From Strongylocentrotus purpuratus (Eukaryota; Echinodermata; Echinoidea; Camarodonta; Strongylocentrotidae), in NCBI RefSeq assembly GCF_000002235.5, contig NW_022145597.1, positions 24,382,923 through 24,446,922 on the forward strand: DNA of 64,000 nt. The letters run 5' to 3'. The notes under the pieces were generated by a model that saw only the letters and a list, made by a program, of their open reading frames with translations, was not told where the DNA came from and did not search any database. Positions 42,921-55,000 of the stretch are shown in pieces. A program made the translations under genes and the position numbers. Position 1 is the stretch's first letter. Every line of letters begins with the position of its first letter.

Positions 42921-45900
42921 CTGAAGAACAAATCACAAAAAGGGAATTATCACCACTTAGAATGATAATCATGATTACGTTTAATAATTTTCAATATTTG
43001 TTTGTAACTGTTTGAATTTGTACAAGACTTGTTTATCAATGATGTACCTGTTTTTAATTATGTGCATGGACTGGCGGAAAAGCGGTCTGTTCATGAGTTT
43101 TTACCAATACATGTACATGTACATAAAACAATAAAACAATAGAAATACTCTCATTTTTTTTTTAAGAACAATAATAATAAGTCTTCACAAGGACATGGTT
43201 GCCCTAAAATGATGATCGTGATAACTCTGCAGAAAAATCACAATAATATAATTAATAGAAACTGTCAATAGGAAAATAATTAATGATAATAATCTTAATA
43301 AAAAATTATACAAAGTTATGAACTTGTAATTAACATGGTACCCCCCCCCCCCAAAAAAAAATAGAATAAAATCCATGATTCAAAATGAAAATGAAATTCT
43401 CAATGATGAAAATAACACAATGATAATCAGACCTGATCATGATAAGAATAATTTCTTTCAACATTTCTATCATTGTAGACACTGGAATGTCTTGTCTCTG
43501 TAGGCCTGAACAGTTTACATTGAAGGAATTTTATTTCAAAGGGCCCTTTCTAAATACATTTTTTGGGGCAAATCATTCCCTTGTATAAAGGAAATAACTT
43601 GAGGGAAAGCGATTCAAATATGCTACAAACAATGGTCAAACTGTGTACAGTAATTCTATTTTACTCACCACCTTGGTCGTAAGGATCTGAGTTGTCTGAC
43701 TCATCTGGATCTGGATGTAATGCCTGACATTGCGACATAGCTTCAAACATGCTCTGTACTGTTAAAGGGGAAAAAATTTACATGAGTTATTAACCCTTCA
43801 GGAAGATTAGGAACATATGACATGTGTAATAGGTTTATGGGTTGTTTTACAATCAGGGTACACAATAGAAAAACTCACTTTGATGGTCGTTAAAAACAAA
43901 ACAGTTAACAGCCAAGGAAAATCTTCCTTGGTCAATTATTTTGCACCGTTAGATCAACCTACAACAGCGAAGAAATGGTTTGAAACGACCAAATATGTAA
44001 TTATATGCCGTTTTTCACATTTTTGCTGTCTCACTTCATTTTTGGCAAAGTTTGAATATGTGCATATCTGACATACGTACCAAAAAAAACATTATCAACT
44101 ATTAGAATTAACTCTTCCAACGGGTCTATGTAAGATCTGAATTGGGTGTAATATTTTGGCAAATCTACAAATTTTAACTTTGCACCAAAAATGAGGTGCA
44201 AAATGTGTCAAAAAATGTCCTCTCCGAAATCAGCATTATAATTTAAAGTAAGACCGCACTCAATTAATTATTTACCTCCTTGAAAAGAATCACTAATATC
44301 CTACAAAATTATGATATTAACTTTTCCCACACTTACTCAGTTTTTGTTAAATGCCCGTTTCAAATTTGTTTGTCAGGGGTGTGTCAAAAAGTGTCCTATC
44401 CGAAAAAGTGACAATTTTTTATCAGCACTCCTTCAAGAAGAGCCACATTTTGAAACCAACTTATGTTATTAGTAGACCTAACATTGCTTTTTCATGTTCA
44501 ATAGATAATTTTTATGTTTATTTAATATTCACACTGATTTTGAAGTAACATTACGAGCCAGAGCAATATGACACTGAGTTCCTATAGGACATATATTTAT
44601 TCAGATAGTTATATCTCAGCCAATACTTAACATATATTCAATTGGTTTTCGACATTTGGACATTATTTTTTATGCTCTTTCGGAAAATGAAGAAAAAATT
44701 GAGAAATCCAAAAAATAGATTTTTATGATGTGACAGCTTTGGTACTCTATAGTCTTACCAATCCACTTTACCAAAATCAAAATTACTTGTCATTCATAAG
44801 CTTCAAAAGGTATAAAGAAAGAGGCTTCTTACAAAAAAACAAGCTACAGTTGTTTAACTTGTTCCTTAACAAAAGTTGTATTCATTGTGTTAATACGAAC
44901 AGCCTTCCAGCAAATGTAGTGAACACCGATCGGTCCTTTTGGGGTTGGTTTAGAGGCGTGTAACTCGGGTACAAAAAGTTCAGCCAAGACCCCTTGAAAT
45001 ACAAAAGAGGTACAATGCAATACAATACAATACAATAAAGTCATGTCTATAGCGCTCTTACAAACTAACTGTTGTTTCACAGTTGGTAGCCCATCCCAAG
45101 TCTTCACTTACACATTGTTTTATCCTGTGGAACCAGACGGATCTCTCGGACTTCATTGCCCTCTTCTTCCTCAAAGCCGTCGTCGCTGTTGTTGTCTTGG
45201 GTCCGTCTCGTCTCCGCCATGGCCCGGGACGTCTCTGAGCTCACCCATGACATCGGAGTCGATCATGAGATAGAGGCACTCATGGGGGAACGATGACAGG
45301 TCTCTGGATATGGCATGAACTGTGATGGCGCGGTAAGGGATGTTGAATCCTTGACCGCTGGGATTGATCCATGCTACATGACTGCAAAGAAAGAATCAAA
45401 TTACTTTAAGTTTGTGATTAACACAAGACAAAATAAGATAAAAGAAAATGTCTGGCAATGTGGAATTTTCCTTTTATTTAAAACAAATGCCATACTTGTT
45501 TACAATATCCAAAGCAACACACCTAGACTAATATTGTGTCTGTCTGATGACAAGGGGACTTCCCCCCTCCACATCTATCTAGTCTGGCTCCGTACATTTC
45601 ATTCATACAAACAATGAACACATTTTATTGCAACTGTCCAAGTTCAATTAAAACTCAAACTTCAAAATCACATTCAGTGATTCACAGATCGAGAAAGTGG
45701 TTAAATGATAATCTAGGCTTGATCTAGACCTAGAGTCTTTAGTCTCTAGTCTCTACCTAGAATAGGGTCTAGGACTAGGGCCTAGACTATTAATAGATCT
45801 ATTAGGTTTGACAATCTACTATTTTCTCATTAGCACATTAGGGTCATAGCCTATAGTACATGGCATAGCCATAGCTAGACCGAAAGCTTCAGTCTCTATA

Positions 45901-47218
45901 CCGTCGGTTGTTCCACTGAGACTACGTCTGGCTCCACTAGACCTCCGGTTATAGAGACAGAACGACTGCCTATGCCAGCCTGTGTTGAACTTATTCCGCT
46001 AGATTTTAGCCGCTAGGCCCCTCCCACAAACTTGCCACGGCCGTATTGTTATGCCCCCAAAATCCCCCAAAATGTCATTTTACCTCGTCCATATCCAATT
46101 TTAAATTAGGCCTAGGCTATAATACATCGGTTCCACTTACTAATTTGATGTAAATAATCCGTTTAATGGTCCCTTTTAAGGAAATTATGGGTCAAAATCG
46201 ACATCCATGTTGAAAATCTTGCAAGCCGTGTTAAACTCTCGTTGCCGTAAATCTCATCCCTTCTAGTCTACGCCGAAGGCAAAATGATTATGAAGGAAAA
46301 AACTGTGATAACGCCATTACGAACGTGTAGATGGCGCACAGTTTTTCCTTCATTATCATTTTGCCTTCGGCGTAGACTAGAAGGGATGAGATTGACGGCA
46401 GCGAGAGTTTAACGGACGGCTTGCAAGATTTTCAACATGGATGTCGATTTTGACCCATAATTTCCTTAAAAGGGACCATTAAACGGATTATTTACATCAA
46501 ATTAGTAAGTGGAACCGATGTATTATAGCCTAGGCCTAATTTAAAATTGGATATGGACGAGGTAAAATGACATTTTGGGGGATTTTGGGGGCATAACAAT
46601 ACGGCCGTGGCAAGTTTGTGGGAGGGGCCTAGCGGCTAAAATCTAGCGGAATAAGTTCAACACAGGCTGGCATAGGCAGTCGTTCAGTCTCTATAACCGG
46701 AGGTCTAGTGGAGCCAGACGTAGTCTCAGTGGAACAACCGACGATTATAGAGACTGAAGCTTTCGGTCTAAGCCATAGCTAGGTCTAGACCCTAGGCTAT
46801 CATGGCTATAGTATAGGCCTACTACTATACTATAGACTTAGTGCAAAGCTTAATATATTGTATCGTTATGAAATGGACATCAGAGACTACTTCATATACT
46901 CCTTTCCGTTTATCATGATTTATTAACAGAGAATCGAACTGTTCGTTGAATTGAACTGCCGTTGAACTAAGCCCGCGTGAGTGCACAATTTCAACGAACA
47001 CCAGGCCTACACTCCTCCGATGAAAGAAGGGAGCTTTGGCCACATTTCACGGGCTCGTATCGTTGCACCAATTGTACCAGGTTTCTTTTGAATTACCTCT
47101 CAGCTATGTATAATGTCCCCTTAGACAAGTCTTGCTTTTCCACAAAGGCAATAGTATCCTCTTTCTGCCATCTTACTGGAGCCTGTGGAGGTTGTATTGG
47201 AGCGATAAAACCCATCAT
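42778..47218 (-). CDS. CLNS1A: CLNS1A (pICln, methylosome Sm-protein chaperone), four exons seen
   Basis: Minus-strand exons 47218-47097, 45381-45112, 43758-43669 and 42920-42778 join at GT-AG sites. Products match human pICln: KGTLYIAES then HVAWINPSGQGF, the PH-like fold with RAITVHAISRD and ECLYLMID, acidic loop SDDGFEEEEG, EIRLVPQDK, then MFEAMSQCQALHPDP and the C-terminal GQFDDADMGPEH. pICln delivers Sm proteins to the PRMT5 methylosome and holds them before SMN-dependent assembly into snRNPs. Two oddities: exon 2 changes frame between LYLMIDSDVMG and NNSDDGF (its length, 270, does not fit the phases), and the region matching human FYTYEEGLSHLTAEG is not present. The frame change could be a sequencing error, an allele or decay. 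Identification is firm; integrity is not. Confidence 0.88.
43669..43758 (-). CDS. CLNS1A: CLNS1A exon 3
   Basis: 90 bases, acceptor taacag above, donor gtgagt below. Encodes QSMFEAMSQCQALHPDPDES then DNSDPYDQG, matching human LEAMFTAMCECQALHPDPED. Confidence 0.9.
44990..45050 (-). repeat. LINE/SINE-type tail with (TGTAT)n
   Basis: On the minus strand 'agcgctatagacatgacttt' is followed by repeats of ATTGT. This is a typical tail of an invertebrate LINE or SINE, sitting about 60 bp past the CLNS1A exon 2 donor. Body not recognised. Confidence 0.45.
45112..45381 (-). CDS. CLNS1A: CLNS1A exon 2, with a frame change
   Basis: Acceptor tttgcag above 45381, donor gtaagt at 45111. The first part reads HVAWINPSGQGFNIPYRAIT in the frame set by exon 1; the last part reads NNSDDGFEEEEGNEVREIRL in the frame required by exon 3. 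The switch falls within about 45193-45247. One extra base or two missing bases would explain it. Confidence 0.8.
45850..46795. mobile_element. Near-perfect palindrome of about 950 bp in CLNS1A intron 1
   Basis: Plus-strand 45850-46307 is the reverse complement of 46337-46795 with few mismatches, around a 29-bp loop centred near 46322. Arms carry 'ggaggtctagtggagccaga' toward the outside and 'ccttcggcgtagactagaag' toward the centre. A fragment of one arm is at 12712-12872, so it is a member of a dispersed foldback family. No open frame or transposase. Confidence 0.9.
47097..47218 (-). CDS. CLNS1A: CLNS1A exon 1
   Basis: Two ATGs in tandem start the frame at 47218. Encodes MMGFIAPIQPPQAPVRWQKE then DTIAFVEKQDLSKGTLYIAE; the donor gtaatt begins at 47096. 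The match KGTLYIAE to human TGTLYIAE fixes the identity. Confidence 0.88.
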
Positions 47219-47502
47219 TTCACGTTTAATTTCAAGACACGCGCGTGGGATTCTCGTATGACAAACTGAAATAATCGACTGAACATCGCCTGTCGAGGTG
47301 ACGTCAGCACATAGAGATATGCGTCAGCATCATCGTCGAATCGACGATTTTTTTTTTTTACTAAGTTACCAATAATGATTCCAGATCTAGATGTTTTCCG
47401 AATACCACGGCTCGTAGTTTTTTGTAGAAGTTTATTCATAATTCTGAAAAGATATTAGGATTAAAAATTTAGTCGAACAGATTATTGATGAAATAGCGGG
47501 AA

Positions 47503-47503
<1 letters not shown>

Positions 47504-47546
<43 letters not shown>

Positions 47547-47575
47547 GGGCATGTGTCCCCCCCCCCCCTCCCCAC
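47504..47575. repeat. Very long poly-G run with facing C run
   Basis: About 36 consecutive G, then 'cacaggggcatgtgt', then a C run. Prone to slippage and to G-quadruplex formation. The true length may be unstable. Confidence 0.85.
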
Positions 47576-47663
47576 TGAGCGAATTTTCGGCCCTCATCTG
47601 CTCAGCTCAGACAACCTAATTCACAACAGTTATTTGAAGTGGGGTGGGCGGGGCTCAATTAAT

Positions 47664-49166
47664 AAGCATCATACTTTGCAGTTGGGTGTGATGGTTTGAA
47701 TATACATTTGCGAGTGAGCGATGACAAATCTTAATAGGTCTTTTTTGTGGGGTCTCAGTGCGAAAAAATGACGTCTTATAAATGAGCGGAAAACCCAATC
47801 CTGATAGGATCATAACTTATAAGCATTTTCTCTTATATAAAAGTTTGATAAGTAACATAATCATTATAGATGCGAGTGAGCGACCCGAGCGCGCTTTGGG
47901 GGAAATTGCTCCAGGTCGCTTTAAATTAGGGGCACGTTTAATGATGAGAGGAAAGGGCAGTGGCGGATCCAGGGGGAAAAAACGTGTAAAAACACGTTCA
48001 TTTTAACTTTTTGTGGAGATGCTGACAATTGCCTCTTTTCCTTTGTAAGAAGTGCCCCTTTCCCTTTTAATAACTACCTCTTTTTAACTCGGATAAGTGC
48101 ACCTTATATTTTCACATGTGCCCCCTTTCCTTTCTAATAAGTGCCCCTTTTCCTTATGATAAGTGCCCCCATTTAACAAAGAGCCCTTCGCCTTTTCATA
48201 AATGCCCCTTTTCACCTATGAAAATAATCCTTTTTCATTCTCCTACTAGTACTCCTTTTAATTTCTGGTAAATGATCCTATTCAATTCTGAGAGACAATC
48301 GTTTTATTTTGACAAGTGCCCCCTTTTCCTCCTGATAAGTGTTCTTTTCACCTATAATAACACCCCCTTTTATTTTGACACGTGCCCCTTTTCCTTCATA
48401 ATAAATGCTCTTTTTCCTTCATAATTTCCGCTTTTCATAAAAGCCCCATTTCACCTCCAATAAATGCCCCCATCAAAATCTGAACGGTGCTCCTTTTCTT
48501 TCAACAAATGCACATTTCCCTTTATTATTAGTGCCCCTTTTTCATTCTCATAAGTGCCTCTTTCATATATGGTGTTTGCCCCTTTTCAGGTGCGATAAGT
48601 GCCCCTTTTCACCTCTGATAATTAACCTTTTTTAACAATGATACGTGCCCCTTTTCCTTTCTTTTGAGAAACCTATCCCTTTTTCATAAGTGCCCCAATC
48701 AAAATCTGATGGTTACCTCTTTTCCGTCGACAAATGCCCAATTTCCATTCTCATAAGTGCCTTTTCATCCCTGGTGAGTGCCCCATTTTCACCTCTGATA
48801 ATAACCCTTTGTACTTTGACACGTGCTCCTTTTATTTTCTAATAAGTGTCTTATCCCTTCGATAAGTGTCCCCCTTTCCTCTCATCATTAAACGTGCCCC
48901 TAATTTCAAGCGACTAAGAGCAATATCTCCCAAAGCTCGCTCGCTAGCTTGCTCACATTTATAGATGTTATAATTATGTTACTTAATTATCAAAGGTCTT
49001 TTCAGTTTGCTGTTATGAAAATGTGTTTATTTATAACCCGATGAGGATTGGTTTTTTCCTCTTTATAAGATGTAGTTTTCGCACTGTGACCTCACAAATC
49101 TTAAAGTTTTCCTCGCTCGCAAATGATTTTTTCAACCATCACACCCAACTGCAAGGTATGATGCTT
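47664..49166. mobile_element. Long-TIR element with minisatellite core
   Basis: Left arm 47664-47956 and right arm 48876-49166 are inverted copies of about 290 bp with moderate divergence: 'aagcatcatac', 'cagttgggtgtgatggtt', 'gcgagtgagcg', 'cgtttaatgatgagaggaaa'. Between them is about 900 bp of degenerate 'AAGTGCCCCTTTT' minisatellite. A hAT-like end CAGTGGCGGATCCAGG begins at 47958, just inside the left arm. Foldback-type organisation; no coding sequence. Confidence 0.8.
48030..48875. repeat. Degenerate 'GTGCCCCTTTTC' minisatellite, locus 2
   Basis: Roughly 25-30 units of about 30 bp reading 'gataagtgccccttttcac'. It is the reverse complement of the 24590 repeat family and fills the core of the long-TIR element. 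Confidence 0.85.
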
Positions 49167-49299
49167 TAAAAAGCAATATTTTATACGATGTATAAAGAGA
49201 AACAAATATTGAAATCATCCCTGATAATGTAATCAAATTTTAGGGGTATATACCAATGTCTAAAAATTGTTTATTTTCGCTTTGAGATTTCCCTTTGCA

Positions 49300-49910
49300 G
49301 GTGCCCTTTTCCCCCAGAAAGTGCCTTTTTTTGTTGGTGCCCCCCCCCCCCCCCCACTTTGGAAGTCGCTCCGCCGCCTCTGGGCACATGTCAAAGTAAA
49401 ACGAGCATCTCTCAGAATTGGAGCGATTAGAGGTGAATAGGCATTTATCTGAAGTAAAAAGGAATAACTTCTCGTACCTGAAAAGGTTATTTACCATAGA
49501 TGAAAAGGGGTTCTCATGAGAATTAAAAGGAACACTTTTCTTAAAGGCCCACTGCGCATACTTGTAGCTACTTGCGCCCTCTATATAACAGACAATGCCT
49601 AATCGGTGACCATTGGTCCCCCATGATCCTCTTTTTCTTATGTTAACCGAGAGCTGAGTTGATGAGATAACCACCTGTCCAGTGACCTTGCAGGGCTCTC
49701 TAATCCCTCCTGTAAACTACGGCAGATAAGCTTTAAGTGAAAACGAGGCATTTATGAGAAGGGGAAAGAGCTATTTTGTTATAAATGTTGGAACTTATCA
49801 TGAAAAGAGGCACGTGTCAAAAAAGGGCACTTATCAGAGATCAAAAGAGGGAAGGGGCGTTTTTCCTATGTAAAAAGGGGCACTTTGGGGTACTCTGGGG
49901 GGGGGGGGGG
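49300..49910. repeat. Minisatellite locus 3, interrupted by dispersed repeat
   Basis: Units of the 'AAAGGGGCAC' family lie at 49380-49540 and 49735-49900. The dispersed repeat at 49548-49712 splits them, so it inserted later. The right edge 'gcactttggggtactc' matches the edge at about 25040. Confidence 0.7.
49548..49712 (+). repeat. Dispersed repeat, copy 2
   Basis: Counterpart of 4699-4875, same orientation. Clean edges against minisatellite sequence on both sides suggest it is an inserted element about 165-190 bp long. Confidence 0.6.
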
Positions 49911-51680
49911 CTCAGGGCCTAGCTTAAATCGTATTTGAAAGGTGCCGAAACCAGTTGAAAATAAACTCAAAGAATAATTTAGTTGTAGACAGAAAGTTCC
50001 GTCTGCTTCGAGTTTTTTAATAATTATTATTTGTTTTATTTGTTATTCCTACAGTCTTCATACTCTTAACGCTTTCCTCAGCAGTGGAACATATCTTGGA
50101 ACGAAAAAGAACGAAATTGTTGGTTTAATAATTACAATTATTACTCATGCCTTCGATCACATGAGACTGTCTATTAAAATATCTAAATAGCTGATAGTAC
50201 CCCCCATCCATTATGATATAAATATAAAGGCCTATTTCTTTCGAATGCAAGGTATATTTATTCAATAAAGATTTTTATTTTTATTTTTTATAAAGGTGGG
50301 ATCTCTTTCCATGACCCTAGCAGCCCCATGACTATAAGCTTTCATATGCAATAAATTTCTTTTAAAAGGAAGTGAATATACATGTGGAATTTTCCATGCA
50401 GACGTGTCGTTTCCGGAGAACTGGGGGACAGAATTTTATTTCTCAGGAGGGAGGCGGTCGATCATTCCCTCTCTCCCTCACACAATAAAATAATAAAATA
50501 TAATAATTAAAATACAAAATAAGAACAAAAAGAAAAGAAATAAGTGGAACAGTAAACACTATTCGGGTTCTGAAGTGCTCTTTATTAAATGCAAAGTTAT
50601 GGTGATAGATCTTTTTTTCTAGGTCGCTATGCCTAAGTAGTTAAAGTGTGAACAACACTCGGACGGCCGAGCTTGAAAACAATTTCAGTATCACTGTGTT
50701 CACTTCAAGAGTTTAACCCTTTGTCCATTGTGTTGTTATTGTAGGCCTTCCTATTCTTATAATGAAGTGCCCTTTTATTATTTTCTCCCCCCCCCCAATT
50801 ACAAATAAATTCCAACGCTCTTGCCCATGTATGCCTCAAAAATATATTCAAATTCATCTCCTGTCGTAATTTGAATAATTATTTATATTTAAATTGATAA
50901 ATGCGAAATAACATTAAAAAATGTGAGCATGGCTTAGGGGTTGACACTGGCGTACTGATTGAGGGGGGGGGGGATTCTTGGGGCAGTTGCCCTCTTACCC
51001 CAATTAAAATCCAAATGTGGTTTATTACTAATTCGCTATCAGTGATTTACAAATGTTGATGACTAAATGACATGGTTTTCCACGTTTTTTTCCTCACCGT
51101 TATCCGCCATATATCCGGACCCCCAAACAAGTTAGTTCTCATTACGCCACTGGGGGGGGGGGGGGGGGGGGGGTCAAGGGCCTGTGACTGTGCCAATGAG
51201 TTTGCAAGAATTGGTTGGTGATGACGCATATATGTGCGCATGTTACAAAATCATCAATGACATCATTGCAATAATCTTTGATACCATATTCATAGAAGTA
51301 TTATGCAATTGTCATTACAGACTAGTAGATATTTCTCTATCATTGTTATCATTACAAAATATTTTATGTTCAACCCCCTCTTCAAAATTATGTTTGACTT
51401 TTGAACAAGAAAAAAACACATACAAATATGAAAACAGTTATAGGCCTACATCAAGTTTGTTTCCGATCAAACATCTTTATTTTGGTCAATTATGTAAGTA
51501 CATTGTTTGTAACTTGATTGTGACTTATATTTGACTCTTTAAAAACAAATATCTGGCCTTATCTGATTTGATTCTTTTAATTGTTGATTGTAATTTGTAA
51601 ACAAAACACTGATTAAAACCTATGTCAAGTATAAGCGCCGATCCCCCCCCCCCCCCCCCCCCCCCCCCAGAGAAACGCGA
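49911..51680. other. Intergenic, no gene recognised
   Basis: AT-rich DNA between CLNS1A and LIMS. 'actggcgtactga' near 50948 and 'cattacgccactg' near 51148 may be the ends of an old hAT-like element of about 200 bp. G runs at about 50964 and 51153 and a C run of about 26 at 51643. Confidence 0.4.
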
Positions 51681-51689
51681 CCGCTCCCA

Positions 51690-52009
51690 TACGTATAGCG
51701 AGTAGAAAGAAATAGTTGTACCACCAGAAATTGAGCTCGTTCATAGGTCAAATTCATGGAGCGCGGAAATCTTCCCTCCCGTTTAAGATTGTATGTGAAG
51801 GGCAAAACGTCGGATCGCGCGCGCCTACACCGTCGCAACTATGCTATTACACTATTTCGCTGACTCCTAAAAATTGCAAAGTATATAGCATAGTGAAAGT
51901 GTAGGGTGAATCAGCGAATTAGATTTTGGTACATCTTGTTGTTGACTTCCGCTAAATCAAGCGGCTTGTAATTTTAGGAGTGGCTTTTTGGCAGTTTCAT
52001 CGAGCACCG
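51690..52009 (+). promoter_or_regulatory. Likely promoter and 5' leader of LIMS/PINCH
   Basis: Richer in CpG than its surroundings ('gtcggatcgcgcgcg' near 51810). It lies immediately before the proposed first coding exon. No TATA box was identified. Inferred from position and composition. Confidence 0.35.
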
Positions 52010-52020
52010 ATGACAAAAAC
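52010..52020 (+). CDS. LIMS1: LIMS exon 1 (11 coding bases)
   Basis: ATG-ACA-AAA-AC followed by donor gtgagt at 52021. It splices in the right phase to exon 2 to give [17 protein letters not shown]. If it is wrong, the ATG at 54746 inside exon 2 is the start, giving [11 protein letters not shown], similar in length to the fly protein's start. Confidence 0.5.
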
Positions 52021-55000
52021 GTGAGTGTGTTTCTTGTAGTTGAAATATAATCTTGATATGAATGATATTTTGATCATGATGGGTTAAAAACTGTAAATTT
52101 ATATTGTATTTTTGATGAAAGTGTGTTCTAGCTCTGGCGTAGCTTGGATTTATAAATGGAAAATTCTTCCAAGCACAGCGTGAGTCAGGGGAGAAGTAGT
52201 TTATGAATTCAGCGGACTCTGCATGCTTCGCATACCGGAGGGTGCCCCCGTGCACGTCGGGGAGCTAGAGGTCAAAGCCTGTAGCCTGCAGTGATATCTG
52301 ATTGCAGTTCGGGTTCCATGGCATTGCCATTGCATTTTCGCAAAAAACATTAGCAAGGAGTCAAGGACAAACAGTTGAGCTTGATTTGCACATCAGGAAT
52401 TGAATAAAGCTAATGAAGACATAGATCTAAGCCTAGGCCTACCCCTTTCTTATTTAGGAATTCTGACAGATAATGACTTCTGAATCAATCTGATTAAATT
52501 ATTCTTGCATTGTGATTGAGACTTGGATCATCTAATGATCTAGTTTAGTTGAGCTGAGAATGAGATGCGGCCATGCGGTTTGACCAAGACTAAGCCTAGA
52601 TTATAGGGCATCGTTTCATGAAACTGTCATAGATCTAGGCCTAGAGTCTACTCATAAAGTCCACTGACATCCCATTGAAACGTTTGTTAAACTTGAAAAA
52701 TGTGTATTCAAAATTATGTTTGTACGGTTTCATGAAACGATGCCCTGGTTAATTGGAGTACTCCTGCAGCATAGCCACTATTTACACAGGGGGAGTTGAT
52801 CTGTAATTGTACTTAATTTTCAGCATTTTGCCAAAGAAGTGGAGGAAGATGGAGAACAAGAACAAAAAGAGGAGAGAGGGGTAAACTAGAGAAGGGGGGT
52901 GGGGGTGGAGACGAGGTTTACTTTACATTACCATCAGTATACCGTTTAGAGTTGGACTTCATGCAATGATGCATTGTATGAGCTACAATGTAGGAGTGGC
53001 TTAGTTGTCATTTTCAAAATTATTGTATTTGAAATGAAAGGTAAGGAATCATGATGGAGTAGGACTAGGAAGAGAAGAAGGAGCAGGTTGACATTATTAC
53101 TAGCAGTTGTCCGTAGTTTGCGCTGTCAGTTTCCATTTTTTCTAAAGGAAGTAGGAAGATGTAGCCTACAGCACCATGGCATGAGCACTTATTGAGTTTT
53201 TATTGTATAATGTTAAATGTACTACCAATGTACAGTACATGGATATAAGAATAGAACCTTTTTAAGGAATACCCTACCAACTAATCGTGTCATTAAGAAA
53301 ACCAACATTTATCACAGAGACAGAGTCTGAGGACTGAGGCAAAGTCACTTGTTGTACAATGTAAGAAGTTAAGAACATACATGACATAAGACTAAGGGTC
53401 GATTCAGAGTTATTATAGCGGCAAAACAGTTTTAGCAAGCTTGAAGCAGAACAAGAACTAGAATGATGTCCCAACTCTATCTGTGAGCCAAAGTTCATAA
53501 AGCATTAAAATTTATGGTGCGACAAACTGATATTTTCTTAGACTGGTTTGATTATAAAGAAATGATGAATAACAGATCATCTGCATCATTGTATTTTGTA
53601 CCACTGCTATGGTGTCACTCTTTTCTGTTTGTAATTTGCTTTGAAATAAATTCATAAGTAGAACTGCACAACTACATATTGTTAAGATGGCGGAAAATCA
53701 TTTTTTTGTATTTTTACAATTTGGATGTGGAAAAGGTATCGGAAAGCATTCTCAATGTTGTTCCATTCTCACCGTTTGATGTTAATGAGCCTTTAGCATT
53801 AAGCACTGATTTTATTGTATCTGTCATCACTGTCCACTTGTGCTCGATACAGTTTCCACATAAACCATAGGAGACAAATTCAGATCGATTTATACTTTCA
53901 TTATGATTATAAATAAAATGGGACTGGCCATTTGTATACTACAGTAACATGTGTGCACAGGAATGGGACACTTTTGGCAATGTCAAAATGACACAGTTGC
54001 TGTTTTTGTGAAAATGGCTTTGTTCTGCATATGTACATGTATGTGTAGGCTTTCATACATGTATAAGGAATCCCTCCTTTCTGCCTCTCCCAAATGCTCA
54101 TAAATTGCCATTTTGTTTGTTATCACTATCTTGTTTTTTATCATTCCATTCTGTATTTGAATTTTTAAATGTACTGTATTTATGAAGAGTGTTGAATAAA
54201 CTTTGAATTAAATAAAATTTGAATTGAATTTTGATAAGATTTTGGCAAAATTACTCTTCAGAATATTTTGAAAAATAGATTTGTATTCATTATAGGAATA
54301 CATTTAAATTATGTCTTTGACAATTTCAATTCAAGGCTGAAGATCATACAATACATACAGTATAATAACAAATATTGAATGCATTCTGTCATAGTATTAT
54401 ATCGTCGCTGTTTTCACGAAGTGACGGTAGTGAAAACAAATTGCATTCACTTTGCGTTACGATTTTCCTCACTACCGTCACTTCTTGAAAACAGGGACGA
54501 TATATTCACTATTTCACTTGTAATTTCAGTATTTCCCTTGTGAAATTATATTTCAAATTTCAACCTTGGTCTGCAACCACAGTGAAATATACATGTTCCG
54601 GTAATCACTTGGGAATTTCTGAATTTGTCGGTTCAGATGTTTGAATTGAACTCAGTATTCCGGAACATTCAATTTTGATATGCACATGTCATATTTACTG
54701 TACAGTACATTCATTACATTCCTTTTCTTTTTCTCTAGTACTGATATGTCCCTTTTGAATTCTGTGTGCGTGCGGTGCCACACCGGTTTCAGACAAGATG
54801 AGCGGATTGTCAACTCTCACGGTGAGGTCTGGCATGAGCAGTGCTTTGTGTAAGTATACAATAACATATACATGTACATGTACCTTCCTTAAAGTAGTCA
54901 CTCACAGAATCAGAAGTGTTTTGAATTGATGCGAAATTCATACCATTGCGAAGTGTAAGCCTTACTGATCAAATATAACAACTTTCCTCTTCAAAATATG

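Noticed and set aside
44100-44560. Two direct copies of a 'gtgtcaaaaagtgtcct' phrase in CLNS1A intron 2
   Set aside because: Real similarity but short, with no ends or period, so not called as an element.
46825-47043. Minus-strand frame starting MAKAPFF as a possible CLNS1A start
   Set aside because: No pICln similarity; the true first exon with KGTLYIAE is at 47218-47097.
49240-49674. 144-residue minus-strand frame
   Set aside because: It crosses minisatellite units and the dispersed repeat at 49548-49712.
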